The notes: generated by a model from the letters alone, not told the origin. A stretch of DNA of 64,000 nt from Drechmeria coniospora (GCF_001625195.1 NC_054391.1:7823157-7887156), one strand, 5' to 3'; shown: positions 37,801 through 50,446, counted from the first letter of the stretch. Translations and numbers: made by a program.

Positions 37801-39774
37801 GGTAATTTATTAATAGCTATAGCCGCTTAGTAGAACCTCTTACTACTCTTACTAAGAAATTAGTACTTATCCCTTTCTCTCTTTCCCCCCTAGCTAAAGA
37901 AGTATTCAATATACTTAAGAACCTCTTTACCTCCTACCCTATCCTTACTGCCTTTAACTATACCTATAAAACGGTACTTAAAGTTAATACCTCCGGATAT
38001 TATATCGGTAGGGTACTTTTGCAATACAATAACGATAAGGTACTACAACTAGTAGTATACTTCTCTACCTATATATCCCTAGCCGAAGCTAACTATACTA
38101 TCTATAATAAGGAGCTCCTTACTATTATTAAATACCTCTCTAAATAGAGTACCGAACTTTATAGCCTAAATAGCTAATTTAAGATCCTTACTAACTACTT
38201 AAGCCTTAAGGCCTTCCGCTAGACCTACTACCTTAACGAACGCTAGTTCCGTTAGGCTAATAAACTCTTTTAATATAACTTTACTATTTACTTCCGCCCT
38301 AGGAGGCTAAATAGTAAATCCAATATACTCTCCTAACGTAAGTAGGATATACCCTACTCCCCCAAAGACCTACGGTATTAAGGTTACAATACTATACTCC
38401 TTTCGGATTATCTCTTTACTACAACCTATACCCTTAAACCTACCTTAATCCCCTTACCGTTTACCGATATAACGCTAACCGACCTCTAGAATCTAGCCCT
38501 TACTACTAATACCGATTACCGAGAGGCCTAGGAGGCTATAGCCTAAGGCTAATTAAAATAGCCCCTAACCCTATACCTTAGAATCTAACTCTCTAAATGC
38601 AATCTTAATCTAGAAGGCCGCCTCTACTACCGTAAATATATATAGATCCCCTATTCTAAGCCGCTTTGCACCCGCCTTATATAAGATATATATAATACCT
38701 CCCTTTCGGGCTACCCGGGCAAAGGTACTACTACTACCTTAGTTTTAAGATAGTTCTTTTGGCTAAATTATAGTACCTTTACCCGCTGCTTTATCTAGAA
38801 CTACCGATTATATAGTAGTAAGCTTATCTAAAGGGAATAACACTAGGGCCTCCTTAAGCTACTCCCTATTCCTAACTGTATTTAGTCCGAAATCTCTATA
38901 GATTTTATTATAAATCTTCCCCTATCCTATAGGTCTAGTACTCTCCTTATTATTACCGACCGACTTTCTAAAGGTATTCTCCTTATTCCGATAAATTACT
39001 ACTACGCTAAAGATATTATATAAGTCTTCCTTACTTACTATATCCCCTACTATATACTACTAATAGCTATTGTTTCTAACTATAGCCCCTAATTTGTTAA
39101 TACCCTCTGGAAACGCCTCTGTAACCTCCTTTAAATAACTTACCGGCTCTCTATAGTATACTACCTAAAAATAGATAGAGCAACCGAATAAGCTAACTAG
39201 TAAGTTAAGGACTACCTTTGCGCCTTTTGCTCTATTACCTAGGATAACTAGGCTACCTTACTCCCTAGGGCCGCCCTAGCTATTAACAATCGTCCGACCT
39301 TAGCTTCCAGGATAAGCCTATTCTTCCTTTCCTACGGGTATAACCTTAACCTTACCTAACTTATTGACTAACTCCCTACCCCCTCTACTTACTAATCCCC
39401 TATAGCCTAAGCCGAAACCATTACCTACAAGCTTCGCTAGGGTATCGAATAGGCCCAAGTAGCTATAGCTACCGCACAGGATACCCAATAACACTATACT
39501 AACCGGTCCCGCCTACCAGTAGATAACTTCTAAGCTAGTAACTATATATGGCTTTCTCTCTATAATATTAAAACAACTCGGCTATATAAGAAACTTAATT
39601 AAAAGAACGGCCTTTACTAAGTTATTACTCCAGTAGGTTCTTATATATACCGACTTAATACCCCTCCTAGTATACACCCTATATTCTATACCTACCTACT
39701 TCGTCGAGCAATATCGGACCCCCTCCTATCCCAACAGTTAGTTGACTTCCAACCGCCTCCTATTACTAGCAAGA

Positions 39775-39885
39775 ACGGTACTAATAAATACGCTATCGAC
39801 TATATTAGCAATATTAAACGCCGCTAAGGAGCCCTATACCGCGCCCTAGTCCACTGGACGGACTATACTATTCCAACGTAGGAGC
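39775..39885 (+). pseudogene. Chromodomain remnant at the end of Gypsy1 integrase
   Basis: One frame reads NKYAIDYISNIKRR, then a stop, then ALYRALVHWTDYTIPT followed by a stop where the family has Trp. The pattern (Y-x-V/I-x-x-I ... R ... Y-x-V-H/K-W-x-x-Y-x-x-P-T-W) is that of chromodomains in fungal chromoviruses. Such domains are known to target integration to H3K9-methylated chromatin. Both stops can come from CpA-to-TpA changes. Confidence 0.65.
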
Positions 39886-40301
39886 TAATATCGGCTATTA
39901 AAGATACAGTTACCTAGGACAATTTCTTATGCAATAACCCAGTACCACTTAAGTTATAGCCTATTTCTCTGCAGTAGTAAAACTTAGCTCTAGGCATAGA
40001 TACGGCCTAAGCCCTTACTCCTACTACTGCCCCGGCTAGGGTTTCGGTTCCCTAGAGCAAACGAATCCGCCCTAGGAGGAGGGCTCTTTACGCTACTTTA
40101 ACTATTACAGTATCTATAACGCTTAGTCTCCCCCTAATGCCCTACGGTACGACCCGTAGGACCTATAGGTAGGCGATAAGGAACCCCTACCGCCTACCTA
40201 CCTTCCCCATTACGTTATAACGCTAGAGCGTCCGATTTTATAAAGGCCGGCGCCTAAAGTAATCCCCTTGCGAGCAAGACCGAAGCCTATAAGCCTATTT
40301 A

Positions 40302-40735
40302 AAAAGCTACATTACAGGCGCCTTTTTTTTTTTTTTTTATTCATTACGCGCATGCAGCCCTAGGGGCTATAGCGCGGCGGCCTATAGGTCCCTTAGGGCC
40401 TAGAAGACCTAATAGGCCTACTAGACCCTTAGGGTCCTAAGGGCCCGCAGGAGCTAACTAGCTAACTAAACTAGCAGTAACGACTGGCTATTTATATTAA
40501 ATCAGTAGAGCTTTCCCTCGCATTTCACGAATCTTAGTCCCTAGGCCTAGGCCTAGTACTATTCCTCTAGGTACCACTTTGCCGTACCGATATTAGTAGT
40601 AGTTAGGAACTCAAATAGAGCCTCCCTTCCTTGCCTAGTACTAAATAAAATCGGTAGGGTAAGCGGCTTACCCTGTAGGGCTTCCTTTAGGTCTTTCCGT
40701 TCCTTCCTATAAAAAGCTACATTACAGGCGCCTTA
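40302..40735 (+). repeat. Direct repeat of about 24 bp in the Gypsy1 3' region
   Basis: AAGCTACATTACAGGCGCCTT occurs at about 40304 and again at about 40713, around 410 bp apart. The first is followed by a run of about 16 T. It lies downstream of the chromodomain remnant, in untranslated DNA. The origin is unknown: internal duplication or an inserted fragment. Confidence 0.65.
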
Positions 40736-40744
40736 AGATATAGT

Positions 40745-41410
40745 ACATTTACCCCTAGGTGCCCTCTATTACCCCTAGTGGTCCCTGTTGCCCCCGGTGC
40801 CCTCTATTACCCTAGGGGTCCCTGTTACCCCTAGTGCCTTCTGACGCCCTTTGGTGCCTTTGGGTACCCCCGGTGCCCTCTGTTACCCCCGGGGCCTTTT
40901 GTTACCCCTAGTAGTCTCTATTACCCCTAGTGCCCTCTATTACCCTAGGGGTCCCTGTTACCCCTAGTACCTTCTGACGCCCTCTAGTGCCTTCGGGTGC
41001 CCCCGGTGCCCTCTGTTACCCCCGGTACCTTTTGTTACCCCTAGTAGTCTCTATTGCCCCTGGTGCCCTCTATTACCCCAATAGTCCCTGTTACCCCTAG
41101 TGCCTTCTAACGCCCCCTAGTGCCTTCGGGTGCCCCTAGTACCCTCTATTACCCCTAGTGCCTTCTATTACCCCTAGTAGTCTCTATTGCCCCTAGTGCC
41201 CTCTATTACTTTAGTGGTCTCTATTACCCCTAGTGCCTTCTAATACCCTCTGGTACCTTTTAGTGCCCCCGGGTACCCTCTATTACCCCTAGTAGTCTCT
41301 GGGGCCTTCTGGCGCCCTTTAGTGCCTTCGGGTACCCCCGGTGCCCTTTGTTACCCCTGGTGCCTTTTGTTACCCCTAGTGGTCTCTGTTGCCTCCGGTG
41401 CTCTCTAGCG
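40745..41410 (+). repeat. Minisatellite: ~19-bp units in a 133-bp higher-order repeat
   Basis: About 35 imperfect units of roughly 19 bp, of the type GTGCCCTCTATTACCCCTA. The segment GTCCCTGTTACCCCTAGTGC returns at about 40818, 40951, 41084 and 41217, a spacing of 133 bp (seven units of 19). One strand is pyrimidine-rich. It lies in the 3' untranslated part of Gypsy1, between the chromodomain remnant and the 3' LTR. Confidence 0.88.
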
Positions 41411-41559
41411 CCGCTAGTTAATCGAACCGACCCCCTCATATACCCACCGACTCTATTGGTGGCCCGGCTACGCTAGATACAGCTCGTTAGCCACTTTTGA
41501 TTTTCCGCAAAATTTATTTATATAGCAAAACAAAAAAATCGACTTACGGCCACCAAACG

Positions 41560-41683
41560 CCCTCCCTCAACCTACCCTATACCTACCCTATACTCCAATT
41601 GTTAACCTACCTACCCTATACCCTAAGTTCAGCCTACCCTATACCTACCCTATACCCCCTATTTCTCCGACCCGCCTATACCC
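41560..41683 (+). repeat. Short CCCTATACCTA tandem-like repeats before the Gypsy1 polypurine tract
   Basis: Irregular repeats of CCTACCCTATAC occupy most of this stretch, followed by the polypurine tract and 3' LTR. A 68-codon open frame across it is a by-product of the repeat, with no recognisable protein similarity. Confidence 0.65.
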
Positions 41684-41698
41684 AAAGGAGGGGGGTAT

Positions 41699-41889
41699 TG
41701 TAACGATATCGTATATCGTACTCTTCTTCTGGCCTACCCTATACTCTTCATTACGTAATGCGCGGACTACCTATGTATATAGCCCCTTCCTCCCCGCACT
41801 TACTGTTTTCCTTCTCTTTTCTTCCTCCTTAGTTAGAAAATTCTATAGTCTTTATACATACTGCCTTCCTGCTAGTCAGCATCGTAACA
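41699..41889 (+). repeat. 3' LTR of Gypsy1
   Basis: 191 bp, starting TGTAACGATATCG and ending CATCGTAACA (TG...CA, with near inverted ends). Nearly intact CpG and TpG content. The solo LTRs at 2059-2260, 2718-2908 and 3055-3413 belong to this family. Confidence 0.92.
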
Positions 41890-43257
41890 ATTAAACCCTT
41901 AGCCTTAGCCTAAATACTTATCCCTAAGGTATATAGAATTATAGCTTATTATAAATATTATTAAATATAGTAGCCTTCCTTCTTATAGTAAATATATATA
42001 CTAACTACTTTATACTTATTTTCTTTTTTTTATATAATTTATTTTACTTATTATTAAGGCCTACTTTAGCTTTAGTTTATTTTTATTATTAGCCTAATTA
42101 TAGCTATTTTAAGCCTAACTATAGCTCTAAAGCTTATTATATTAACCCTTAATATTAAAGTATTACTATTCTTATTAAGTTAGGGGGTTACTTTAACTAT
42201 CCTTTAGCTAGGTCTACCTTAGTTCTTAATTTTATTCTCTATATATTATAATTCTATTTTAAATATAATTTATTTATATATATTAATTACCTTATTATAG
42301 TTATTTATTATAGTCCCTTATTAAAGAATATAGTCCTTTATTCTTTTAGTTAGCTTAATATAAAGCTTTATAAGTTTTACTTTATTAAGTTAATATATTC
42401 TTTCTATTAGTATAAGCTTTTCTTTAAAGTATATAAGGAATACTAAAAGTAACTTTAATATCCTTTACTTAATATCTTTTAGTTTAATAATTACTAATTA
42501 TTAATAGTAAGGGTTACTATAAGTTAATTTAAGGTATATTAAGAATTAAAATAAGTTATAACTAATACAAAAGCCTTCCTTAAAGTATATTATAACTTAT
42601 TACTAAACTTTAGCTAAAAGGTTTTATTAAATAAAAATCTATTAGTTTTAGGTAGACCTAATAAAGTTCCTATTTACCTAAAGCTTATAGTTTATATAGA
42701 ACTTCTAGGCTATAAAAGTACCCTTATTACTATTATATAAGTCCTTAACTAAAATTAGTTTATATTTAATATAGGCCTATAGTATACCTAACTTATCCCT
42801 AGTCCGTTCCTATTAGGAGTTAATTATTAAGGTATTTATTAGTTAGGCCAATAAGTACTTTAAGTCTTACTATACCTATTACTACTTATTCTTTTATAGA
42901 GCTAATATTTAAATAATATATATTTTTATATAAGTATATATTTAGCTAAACTTTATATAGACTTTTGCTATAAAATCCTTTATAACTTACAAAAAGTTAA
43001 TTTCTTTAGGCTTCCCTTTAATTATTTTAACTTATAATAGTTAGGTTTTTCCTTTCTCCTAACTAATATAAGTAAAGTCTTTTAAGTATTATAAAGTTAC
43101 TAGGTAATTACTTTAGGACTCTTAATAATATTTATTAAAAGACTTAAAGGAGGAAAAACTACTTAATAACTAGGGCTTTTAGTTATATATATACTTTTTA
43201 GTAAGTCCCTCAGTTCCCTTTATTCTTATATATTAAGCTAATCCTAATACTATAATA
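41890..43257 (-). mobile_element. Gypsy2 copy B (5' part), minus
   Basis: The 5' LTR at 43087-43257, followed on the minus strand by about 1.2 kb of gag-side internal sequence, stopping at the Gypsy1 3' LTR. The LTR is flanked outside by gtaat (43258-43262), which then continues as copy C internal sequence. So B was inserted into copy C. The same target 5-mer, as attac, borders the copy F 3' LTR at 31285, which suggests B and F are one element. Confidence 0.78.
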
Positions 43258-46200
43258 GTAATAAGTTATAATATACTTTAAGGAAAGTACCTATATTAAT
43301 TATAACTTATTTTAATTCCTAATATACCTTAAATTAGCTTATACTAATAGGAAAAATATATTAATTTAATAAGGTAAAACTTATAAAGCTTTATATTAAA
43401 CTAACTAAAAGAATAAAAAATTATATTCTTAATAGGGAACGATAATAAATAACTATAATAAGGTAGTTAATATATATAAATAAATTATATTTAAAATATA
43501 ATTATAATATATAAAGAATAAAATTAAAAACTAAAGTAGGTTTAGCTAAAAAATAGTAAAAATAACCCTTTAACTTAATAAGAATAATAATACCTTAATA
43601 TTAAGGGTTAATATAATAAGCTTTAGGGCTATAATTAGGCCTAAAGTAGTTATAATTAAGCTAATAATAAAAATAAATTAAGGCTAAAGTAAGCCCTAAT
43701 AATAAGTAAAATAAGTTATATAAAAAGAAAGAAATAAGTATAAGGTAGTTAGTATATATATATACTATAAAAAGGGAGGCTATTATATTTAATAATACCT
43801 ATAATAAGCTATAATTCTATATATATTAGAAATAAGTATTTAGGCTACTTAAAGGAAAAAGTATATTAGTAAAAAACTAAAGACTAAAGGAAAAAAAAAG
43901 TACCTTTAAGCTAAGTTTTATATAAAGGTATAAAGGGTTTATAGGTAAGTAAATTATAAGGAACTAAGGGAATTAGGAAATTAAGTTTAAAAAAATTATA
44001 CTAAGAATAAATAAATTACTCTTTCTTATTACTATACTTATAAATTCTATAAGATTCCTTAATATTTAAATTAATAATAGCTATAATTACTATAGGGCTA
44101 TTAGTAAAAGAATAGCCTAATACCTATAACTTAAGTTTATTCCTTTTTTAATAAAATAATTACTTTAAATAGCTATTATAATATTTTAATAAAATATAAG
44201 TAATACTCTTACCTACTTTATAATAATTAATATAATTTATATAATAATTAATATAAATAGCTAAAAAAGCCTAATACTCCTATATATTATCTTAAGCTTA
44301 AGTTAAAATACTATATTAGGCCTACTATAAATAGAATACTAAAGGGTTACCTTAAATATAATAAATTAAACTCTTATAATTAAAGTAATAAGTAACTAAA
44401 TTATATAAGTAAATAATATTTATCCTCTTAATAGGTCCTAAGAGGTATACTTTATATTAATATAAACCTTTTTATAAAAGTAATAAGAAATATTAATAGT
44501 AATAAGCTTATAAAAATAGTAATAAAATTATAAAAAATAGTACTATAAGTACTTAAAAGTATAAATATAATAGTAATAGCCCTACCTATACTTTTAGTAG
44601 CCCTTTAAAACTATATTAATCTCTTTAATAAGGAATAAGCCTTAGGCCTATTATTATACTAAGGCTTTTAGAACTACTATATTTAACTATAATAAAATAA
44701 TAAGGAAGAAATACTATAGTTACCTTAGGGCCTACTATATAATATACTATAAGATTAACTACTTAAAGTCTATAAATAAATTATAGACCTATTAAATAAG
44801 GAATAAATATAAATAAGCTTATTAATAGTAATAGTATTAATATTACTTACTAAAAAAAAATAAAGAATAAAGGCTATATATAAACTATTAAGCCTTAAAT
44901 AAAATTATATAATAGGATTACTACTTACTTCTATTAGTTCAAGAAATACTTTACTTACTTTTAAAGGTATATTAGTTTACTAAACTAAATATATAAGTAG
45001 CTTTTTATAAATTATATATAGTATTAGGAAATAAACTACTTATAATATTTTATATATAATTTAGTCTATTTAAATAGTTAGTTTACCCTTTTAGTTTAGC
45101 TAAAGTATTAGCTTTATTCTAAAAATATATTAATAGGGTATTATAGAATAAATTAAGAAAGTAAATTATAGCCTACTTAAATAATATTTTAATTTATTCC
45201 TTAGAATTAAAGGCTAATTACTTTACTAAAGTTAGGGAAATCCTTAAGTAACTTTAGGTAGTTAGCTTATACCTTAATTTTAATAAGTATATATTTATAA
45301 TAATAAAAGTTAAATACTTAGGGTTTATTATTTAAGTAGGTATTAAGGTTAGGCTTAATTTAGTAAAAATTACTATAATTTTAATAAGTATATATTTATA
45401 ATAATAAAAGTTAAATACTTAGGGTTTATTATTTAAGTAGGTATTAAGGTTAGGCTTAATTTAGTAAAAATTACTATAATTTAAAAGTAATAACTACTTA
45501 CTAAGGTAAAAGGGATTTAAATCTTCCTAGGTTTTATAAACTTTTACTATAAATTTATTTTTAATTTTATAAGCCTTATAAAACTACTTATAACCCTTAT
45601 AAGTAAGGGTATATTATTTTACTAAAAACCTAAAGAAAATATAGCCTTTTAATTCCTTAAGTATACCTTTTTATTATATTTAATCTTAATATAATAGGAC
45701 TTAAATAAAAAGACTTTAGTTAAAACTAATTACTTAAGTAAGGTATTAAGTAGATACCTTTTATAAATTAATAGTAAGGGGGTCCTATAGTTAGTAACTT
45801 ACTATTTAACTAAACTTATACTAGTAGAAAGGAATTATATAATTTATAATAAGGAACTTTTAGTAGTTATTAATAACCTTAAGGTATAGTTAGTAAACCT
45901 ATAAGGTATTATAGAACTATTTATTATTTTAATAGACTATAAGAACCTTAAATATTTTACTAAATTATAGGAAATATTAAAATAGTAAGTATCGTAAGTG
46001 GAAGTCCTTATAAACTTTGATTACTTACTATAGTATAGATTAAGCTTATAAGTATAACGGCTAAATATACTTTTATATTAGGAATAAAATAAGGAAGATA
46101 TACTATACTTAGGATAAATACTTTAATTAGTATTAATCTTTATACTATTGGAGGTACCTAAAGGCTAACTTATATAAAAAGGCCCTAATACTTAGAATAT

Positions 46201-49200
46201 AGTAATTATAAATATAGGAATAAATTAAACCTAAGCTAGCTATAAGTACTAAGTACCTAAGATATAATAGCTATAGATATAGAAATAAACTAAATATATT
46301 TAGAGATAAAAAGGAAATAAAGAGCTACTAATATATTTTAACTATTTTTAATAATATAGGGTTAAACTAAAAGGAAAATACTATTTCTATAAAATATACT
46401 AATTAATTCATTACTCTTTCTAAAACCTTACCTATAGGAATTATAGAATTAAGTATTATAAAATAATATAATATATAAAGTTTAATAATAAATAGTTATA
46501 ATAAGTATATATAAATTCCTAGTAAAAGTATAATTAAAAGAATAAATAACTAACTATACTATTAGTACCTATAGTATAATATACTATAGGGGATACCTAT
46601 AGTTACTAGCCTAAGAACTACTTATAATATAAATAATATAATAGGTATATAAATTACTTATTATTAAGTTACTTTAGTTAAAATAAAATATTCTAAGTAC
46701 TTTAGTAGGACTTTTACTAATATAGTATATTATAGGATATAATATAATATATTTAAAATTATTACTATTACTAAAGCTATAAGAGCTATTTATTAAGATA
46801 GGAACTCTTATAATTAATTCTATTACTAAATTAGTATTAAAAGTAAATATTAATTAACTTTATAACTAATCTATTAATATAAAATAATAAGGACTACTAA
46901 TTCTTAATAATTATTATAGACTACTTTTTTAAGTTTATTTAACTAAAGATAATAATTATAATAAGTATAAAGGCTTATATAAAATAGTTTAAGACTTACT
47001 AATAGTAATTTAGGGGTTTCCTTATATAAATTATAATAAATTAAAAATTAAACTAACTTAGTAAGTTCTAAATATTCCTATACTCCCTTATAAGTATAAA
47101 ATAACTCTTATTAACCTTATATTACCCTTAAATAAATAGGGGTATAAAGAGGGTAAATTAAGAAATTTAAGCTACCCTATAGATTTTAATTTTATTTAAA
47201 TAATTTAACTAACCGGCCTACCTAACTACTTACTAACTTACTTTAAATAATAGGAAGTCTTTAGTTATAGGAGTTAGTCTAAATAAGCTATTATTAGGCT
47301 ATAAAATTAATATAATACCTAAGGTAAAGGATAACTAAGTAAGTATAATAATACTAAAAGGAAGGGTTATTATATTCCTATAATACCTAAGGGAAGAAAT
47401 AAAAATTATATAAGTAGTTATTACTTTTATATAATAATACTTATATAAGTTAGTAATAGCTTTAAGTTACTTAGTAGAAAAGTTCTAAGTAGATAATAAG
47501 GTCTAGCTTAGCCTTAGGTATATTAAAACTAATAAGCTATATAGAAAGCTAAATTAAATAGCTTTTAAGTTTATAGTACTAATAGTACTAATACTACTTA
47601 TAGTAATACTAAATATTCCTTAGGGCTTATACTTTACCTTTTATATAGACCTTATAAAAAGAATAGTAAATAACCCCTTACTTAATTAAATAGTATAAGA
47701 TTTAAAACTAAGCCTACTATTAATTTAATATAAGAATAGGACCTTATAAAAAATACTAAGTTAAATATATTTTAATAATAAAGGGAGCCTAAGGCTAAAG
47801 GGAATAATATAATACCTTTATAAAATAGCTAAATTATAAATAACTAATCTAAGAACTAATAGAGGCCCTTATATAAATAAAAGCCCTAAAGGAACTTATA
47901 TAGTAATAGGGGGATCCCTATATAAATAGTAGAGTATAGGTAAGCTATAAAATAAAATTTAAAATTTAAATATACTAAAGGAAAAAACTAACCCTAGAGC
48001 GGCCCTAATAAGGACCTAACCTAATATTATTATAAATATATACTAGCTATACTACTTAAACTTATTAGTTTCCTTTAAACCCTTTTTACTTTTATTTTTA
48101 TTTTTATTCTCCTTAGTATCCTCCTTAGGAAGGGTCTTAAAACTATTTATTATAGTACTTAGGTAAGGGTAAAATATAACTAGGGGGGGTAGGAGTATAA
48201 AATAAAGGTACTAAGTAATATAAGTAATATAAAGAATAAAAGTAATAAGGTAGTATAATAAAGTTATATTACCTAGATAAAATAAGTATAACCTATTATT
48301 ATTATAAGTAATATAAGGGGTAAAGGGGGTAGAATAGTATAATAAAAAGGAACTATTTATATAAGACTTATATAACTTATAGATATTTTAGTATATTTTA
48401 GCTAAAGTAGCTATTAATTTAGTACTAATACCCTTTTGTATTTATTAATAGTAAATAAAACTATATATATTACTCTAAATACCTATTAGGGCCTAGGCTA
48501 TACTTTAGGTAAATATACTAAGCTATATACTATTAGTATAGCTACTAACCTAAGTTAGGGTTAAAGCGTTAGCAGTAAGGATAAAAGTATAGTTTAGGTT
48601 ATTATTACTAATAGTAATAGGAGGGGAAATAATACTTAGTATAGGGGTAAGGGTATAGGTAGGACGTATAGGGGTAGGCTTTATTTTAGCTAAAGCTAAG
48701 GTATAGGCCTAAACTTAACGCAAGGCTAGAAATTTAAGTTAGAGGATAGTATAAGTACTTAGTATAAATCTAACCTTAGGGTAGGCCTTAACTAAAATAT
48801 AAATATTATACTAAGTATAAGTATAAAGGTTATATAGGGTATAATATAGCTAAAGGTATATAATAAATAAATATAGTACCTAAATATATTTAGTATATAT
48901 ATATATATATATAATAACTAGTACTACGGCCTAATATAAAGTTATTATAGCTATTAGTAATAAGGTAATTAATATAGGGGAGGTATATTCCTTATACCTT
49001 TTCTAAAGGAATAAACTCCTTATTAAAGGAATTACCCTTTACTAAAAAGTCGCTTAAGGTATAATAATAGTCCGACTTATTAGTATTATAGCTATAATAT
49101 AGGCCTAAACTATATTTAAAGGAAGGGGGGGGAGTACCTATAGTAGTAAATATAATAATAGTAATAGTAGTAATAAAAAGGTAAATAAATCCTCTATAAG

Positions 49201-49918
49201 GAAGGAGTAATAGTAATAAAAGTAAAATTAATAATTCTTATTAATACTAACTTATTAACTAATAGTATAAAGAATAACTTTAATAAGGAAGTAGTAACTT
49301 ACCTTATAGGGAGGAATAATAATAATAAAGAAATAAGTATAATAAAAGGTAGTAAAGGAATTAATAATAAATTATATAGTAAGAAGCTAAAGAAATAAGT
49401 AGGTATAATAATTAAAGGAGAAAGAAATAATAAAGTATAATAGGAAGGGAATAAAGAGGTTAATATAAAGGGAGTAGTAAGGGGGAAAAGTAAAGTAATA
49501 CTAAGCGCTTTAAGTACCTAAGGAGTACTTAAGGAAAGGCTAAGGTAAGGTAGAGTTAGTTACCTTAAGTAATTAGTAAACTCCTAATAGGGGATAATAT
49601 AAGGAGGAGGCTATATATATTAAGTACTTAATAAATACCTAAAAATTTTTTTAAGGGAAGCTATAAATTAAAAAGCTAGCCTAAGGAAGGGTAGTTTAGC
49701 TATAGCTATAGCTAGACTTTACTTTAAATAGGTAAAGCAAAATAGTATATTATAGTATTAGGCTTAGCCTAATATAGGAGAATAAAGGGAACTAAGGGAC
49801 CTATTAAGAGGAATATATATAACTAAAAGCCCAAATTACTAAGTAGTTTTCCCTCCTTTAAGTCTTTTAATAAATATTATTAAGAGTCCTAAAGCAGTTA
49901 CCTAGTAACTCCTTAATA
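43258..49918 (+). mobile_element. Gypsy2 copy C (main part), plus
   Basis: It starts with the target repeat gtaat, internal to Gypsy2, and runs to the 3' LTR at 49748-49918. Its first ~660 bp are at 31285-31945 in inverted orientation. Reverse transcriptase remnants lie at about 44.94-45.2 kb. It is among the most TA-rich copies and so probably old. A 101-bp tandem duplication lies at 45281-45480. The TSD is cttat (49919-49923), matching ataag at 31946-31950. Confidence 0.85.
45281..45480 (+). repeat. Perfect-looking 101-bp tandem duplication in copy C
   Basis: The segment starting TAATAAGTATATATTTATAA at 45281 recurs at 45382. The two units look identical, although the sequence is otherwise saturated with RIP-type changes. 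The complete copy has only one unit at the matching place (about 53.07-53.17 kb). The duplication therefore appears to postdate most mutation here. An assembly artefact is possible. Confidence 0.85.
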
Positions 49919-50227
49919 CTTATACTCTAATATTTACTTTATTATTATAAGGCTAAGTATATAAGTAAAGCCTAAATAAATAGGAAGGTAAGGTAGCCCT
50001 AGGAGTAAAGTATACTTTAGCTATAAGAGAATTATAAGTATAAAAGCTTAAAAGGAATTAAACTTTAGTCTTAAATATTACTCGATTTTTTAAAAAAGGC
50101 TTACTTACTTACTTAATTATCTTTAAACTAGCCTACTTATTATAGTTATAGTATATATATTATATACTTTAGTATATAACTCTATTATATAATATAGCTT
50201 TATTAAGTAAAGCTTAATCTTATAATA
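49919..50227 (-). mobile_element. Remainder of the split G3 LTR, with a G6 LTR inserted
   Basis: 49919-49945 and 50145-50227 match the G3 LTR on the minus strand. They complete the half at 31946-32042 once copy C and the inversion are undone. The intervening part is the G6 LTR. Confidence 0.72.
49946..50144 (-). mobile_element. G6-family solo LTR, minus, TSD attat/gttat
   Basis: 199 bp, the reverse complement of the 33588-33786 unit. The flanks attat (49941-49945) and gttat (50145-50149) differ by one G/A transition. Confidence 0.78.
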
Positions 50228-50275
50228 TATCCCTTACTTTTTTGGATTTTTCTAATAGTCCTATAAGTACTATAT

Positions 50276-50446
50276 TATTATAGTATTAGGCTTAGCCCGA
50301 TATAGGAGAACGAAGGGAACTAAGGGACCTACTAGGAGGAATACATATAACTAAAAGCCCTAGTTATTAAGTAGTTTTCCCTCCTTTAAGTCTTTTAATA
50401 AATATTATTAAAAGTCCTAGAGCAGTTACCTAGCGACTTTATAATA
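50276..50446 (+). repeat. 5' LTR of Gypsy2 copy D
   Basis: 171 bp, starting TATTATAGTATTAGGCTTAG and ending GACTTTATAATA. The near-palindrome around GGCTTAGCCC lies about 15 bp from the start. Confidence 0.9.

Larger units (their letters stand above)
35008..41889 (+). mobile_element. Gypsy1: Ty3/gypsy chromovirus-like retrotransposon, 5' LTR truncated, inactive
   Basis: A 5' LTR remnant (35008-35116, only the last ~105 bp), an internal region, and a full 3' LTR (41699-41889) preceded by a polypurine tract (AAAGGAGGGGGG, about 41684-41695). Decayed frames in gypsy order: gag about 35.65-35.92 kb (FESTLLKASGPNWPKAVK-like run); reverse transcriptase about 37.2-37.6 kb (CFYINYRGLNAI, and the YxDD motif as YIDNILIYS); RNase H and integrase about 37.9-39.2 kb; and a chromodomain-like segment about 39.78-39.88 kb (ALVHWTDYTIPT). 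Changes such as Trp to stop and Asp to Asn fit RIP. It keeps more C+G than Gypsy2, so it is probably younger. The flank after the 3' LTR is Gypsy2 sequence. Confidence 0.87.

Noticed and set aside
41497..41703. 68-codon open frame rich in Pro, Tyr and Leu
   Set aside because: Produced by CCTACCCTATAC repeats before the Gypsy1 polypurine tract; it runs into the LTR and has no recognisable domain.
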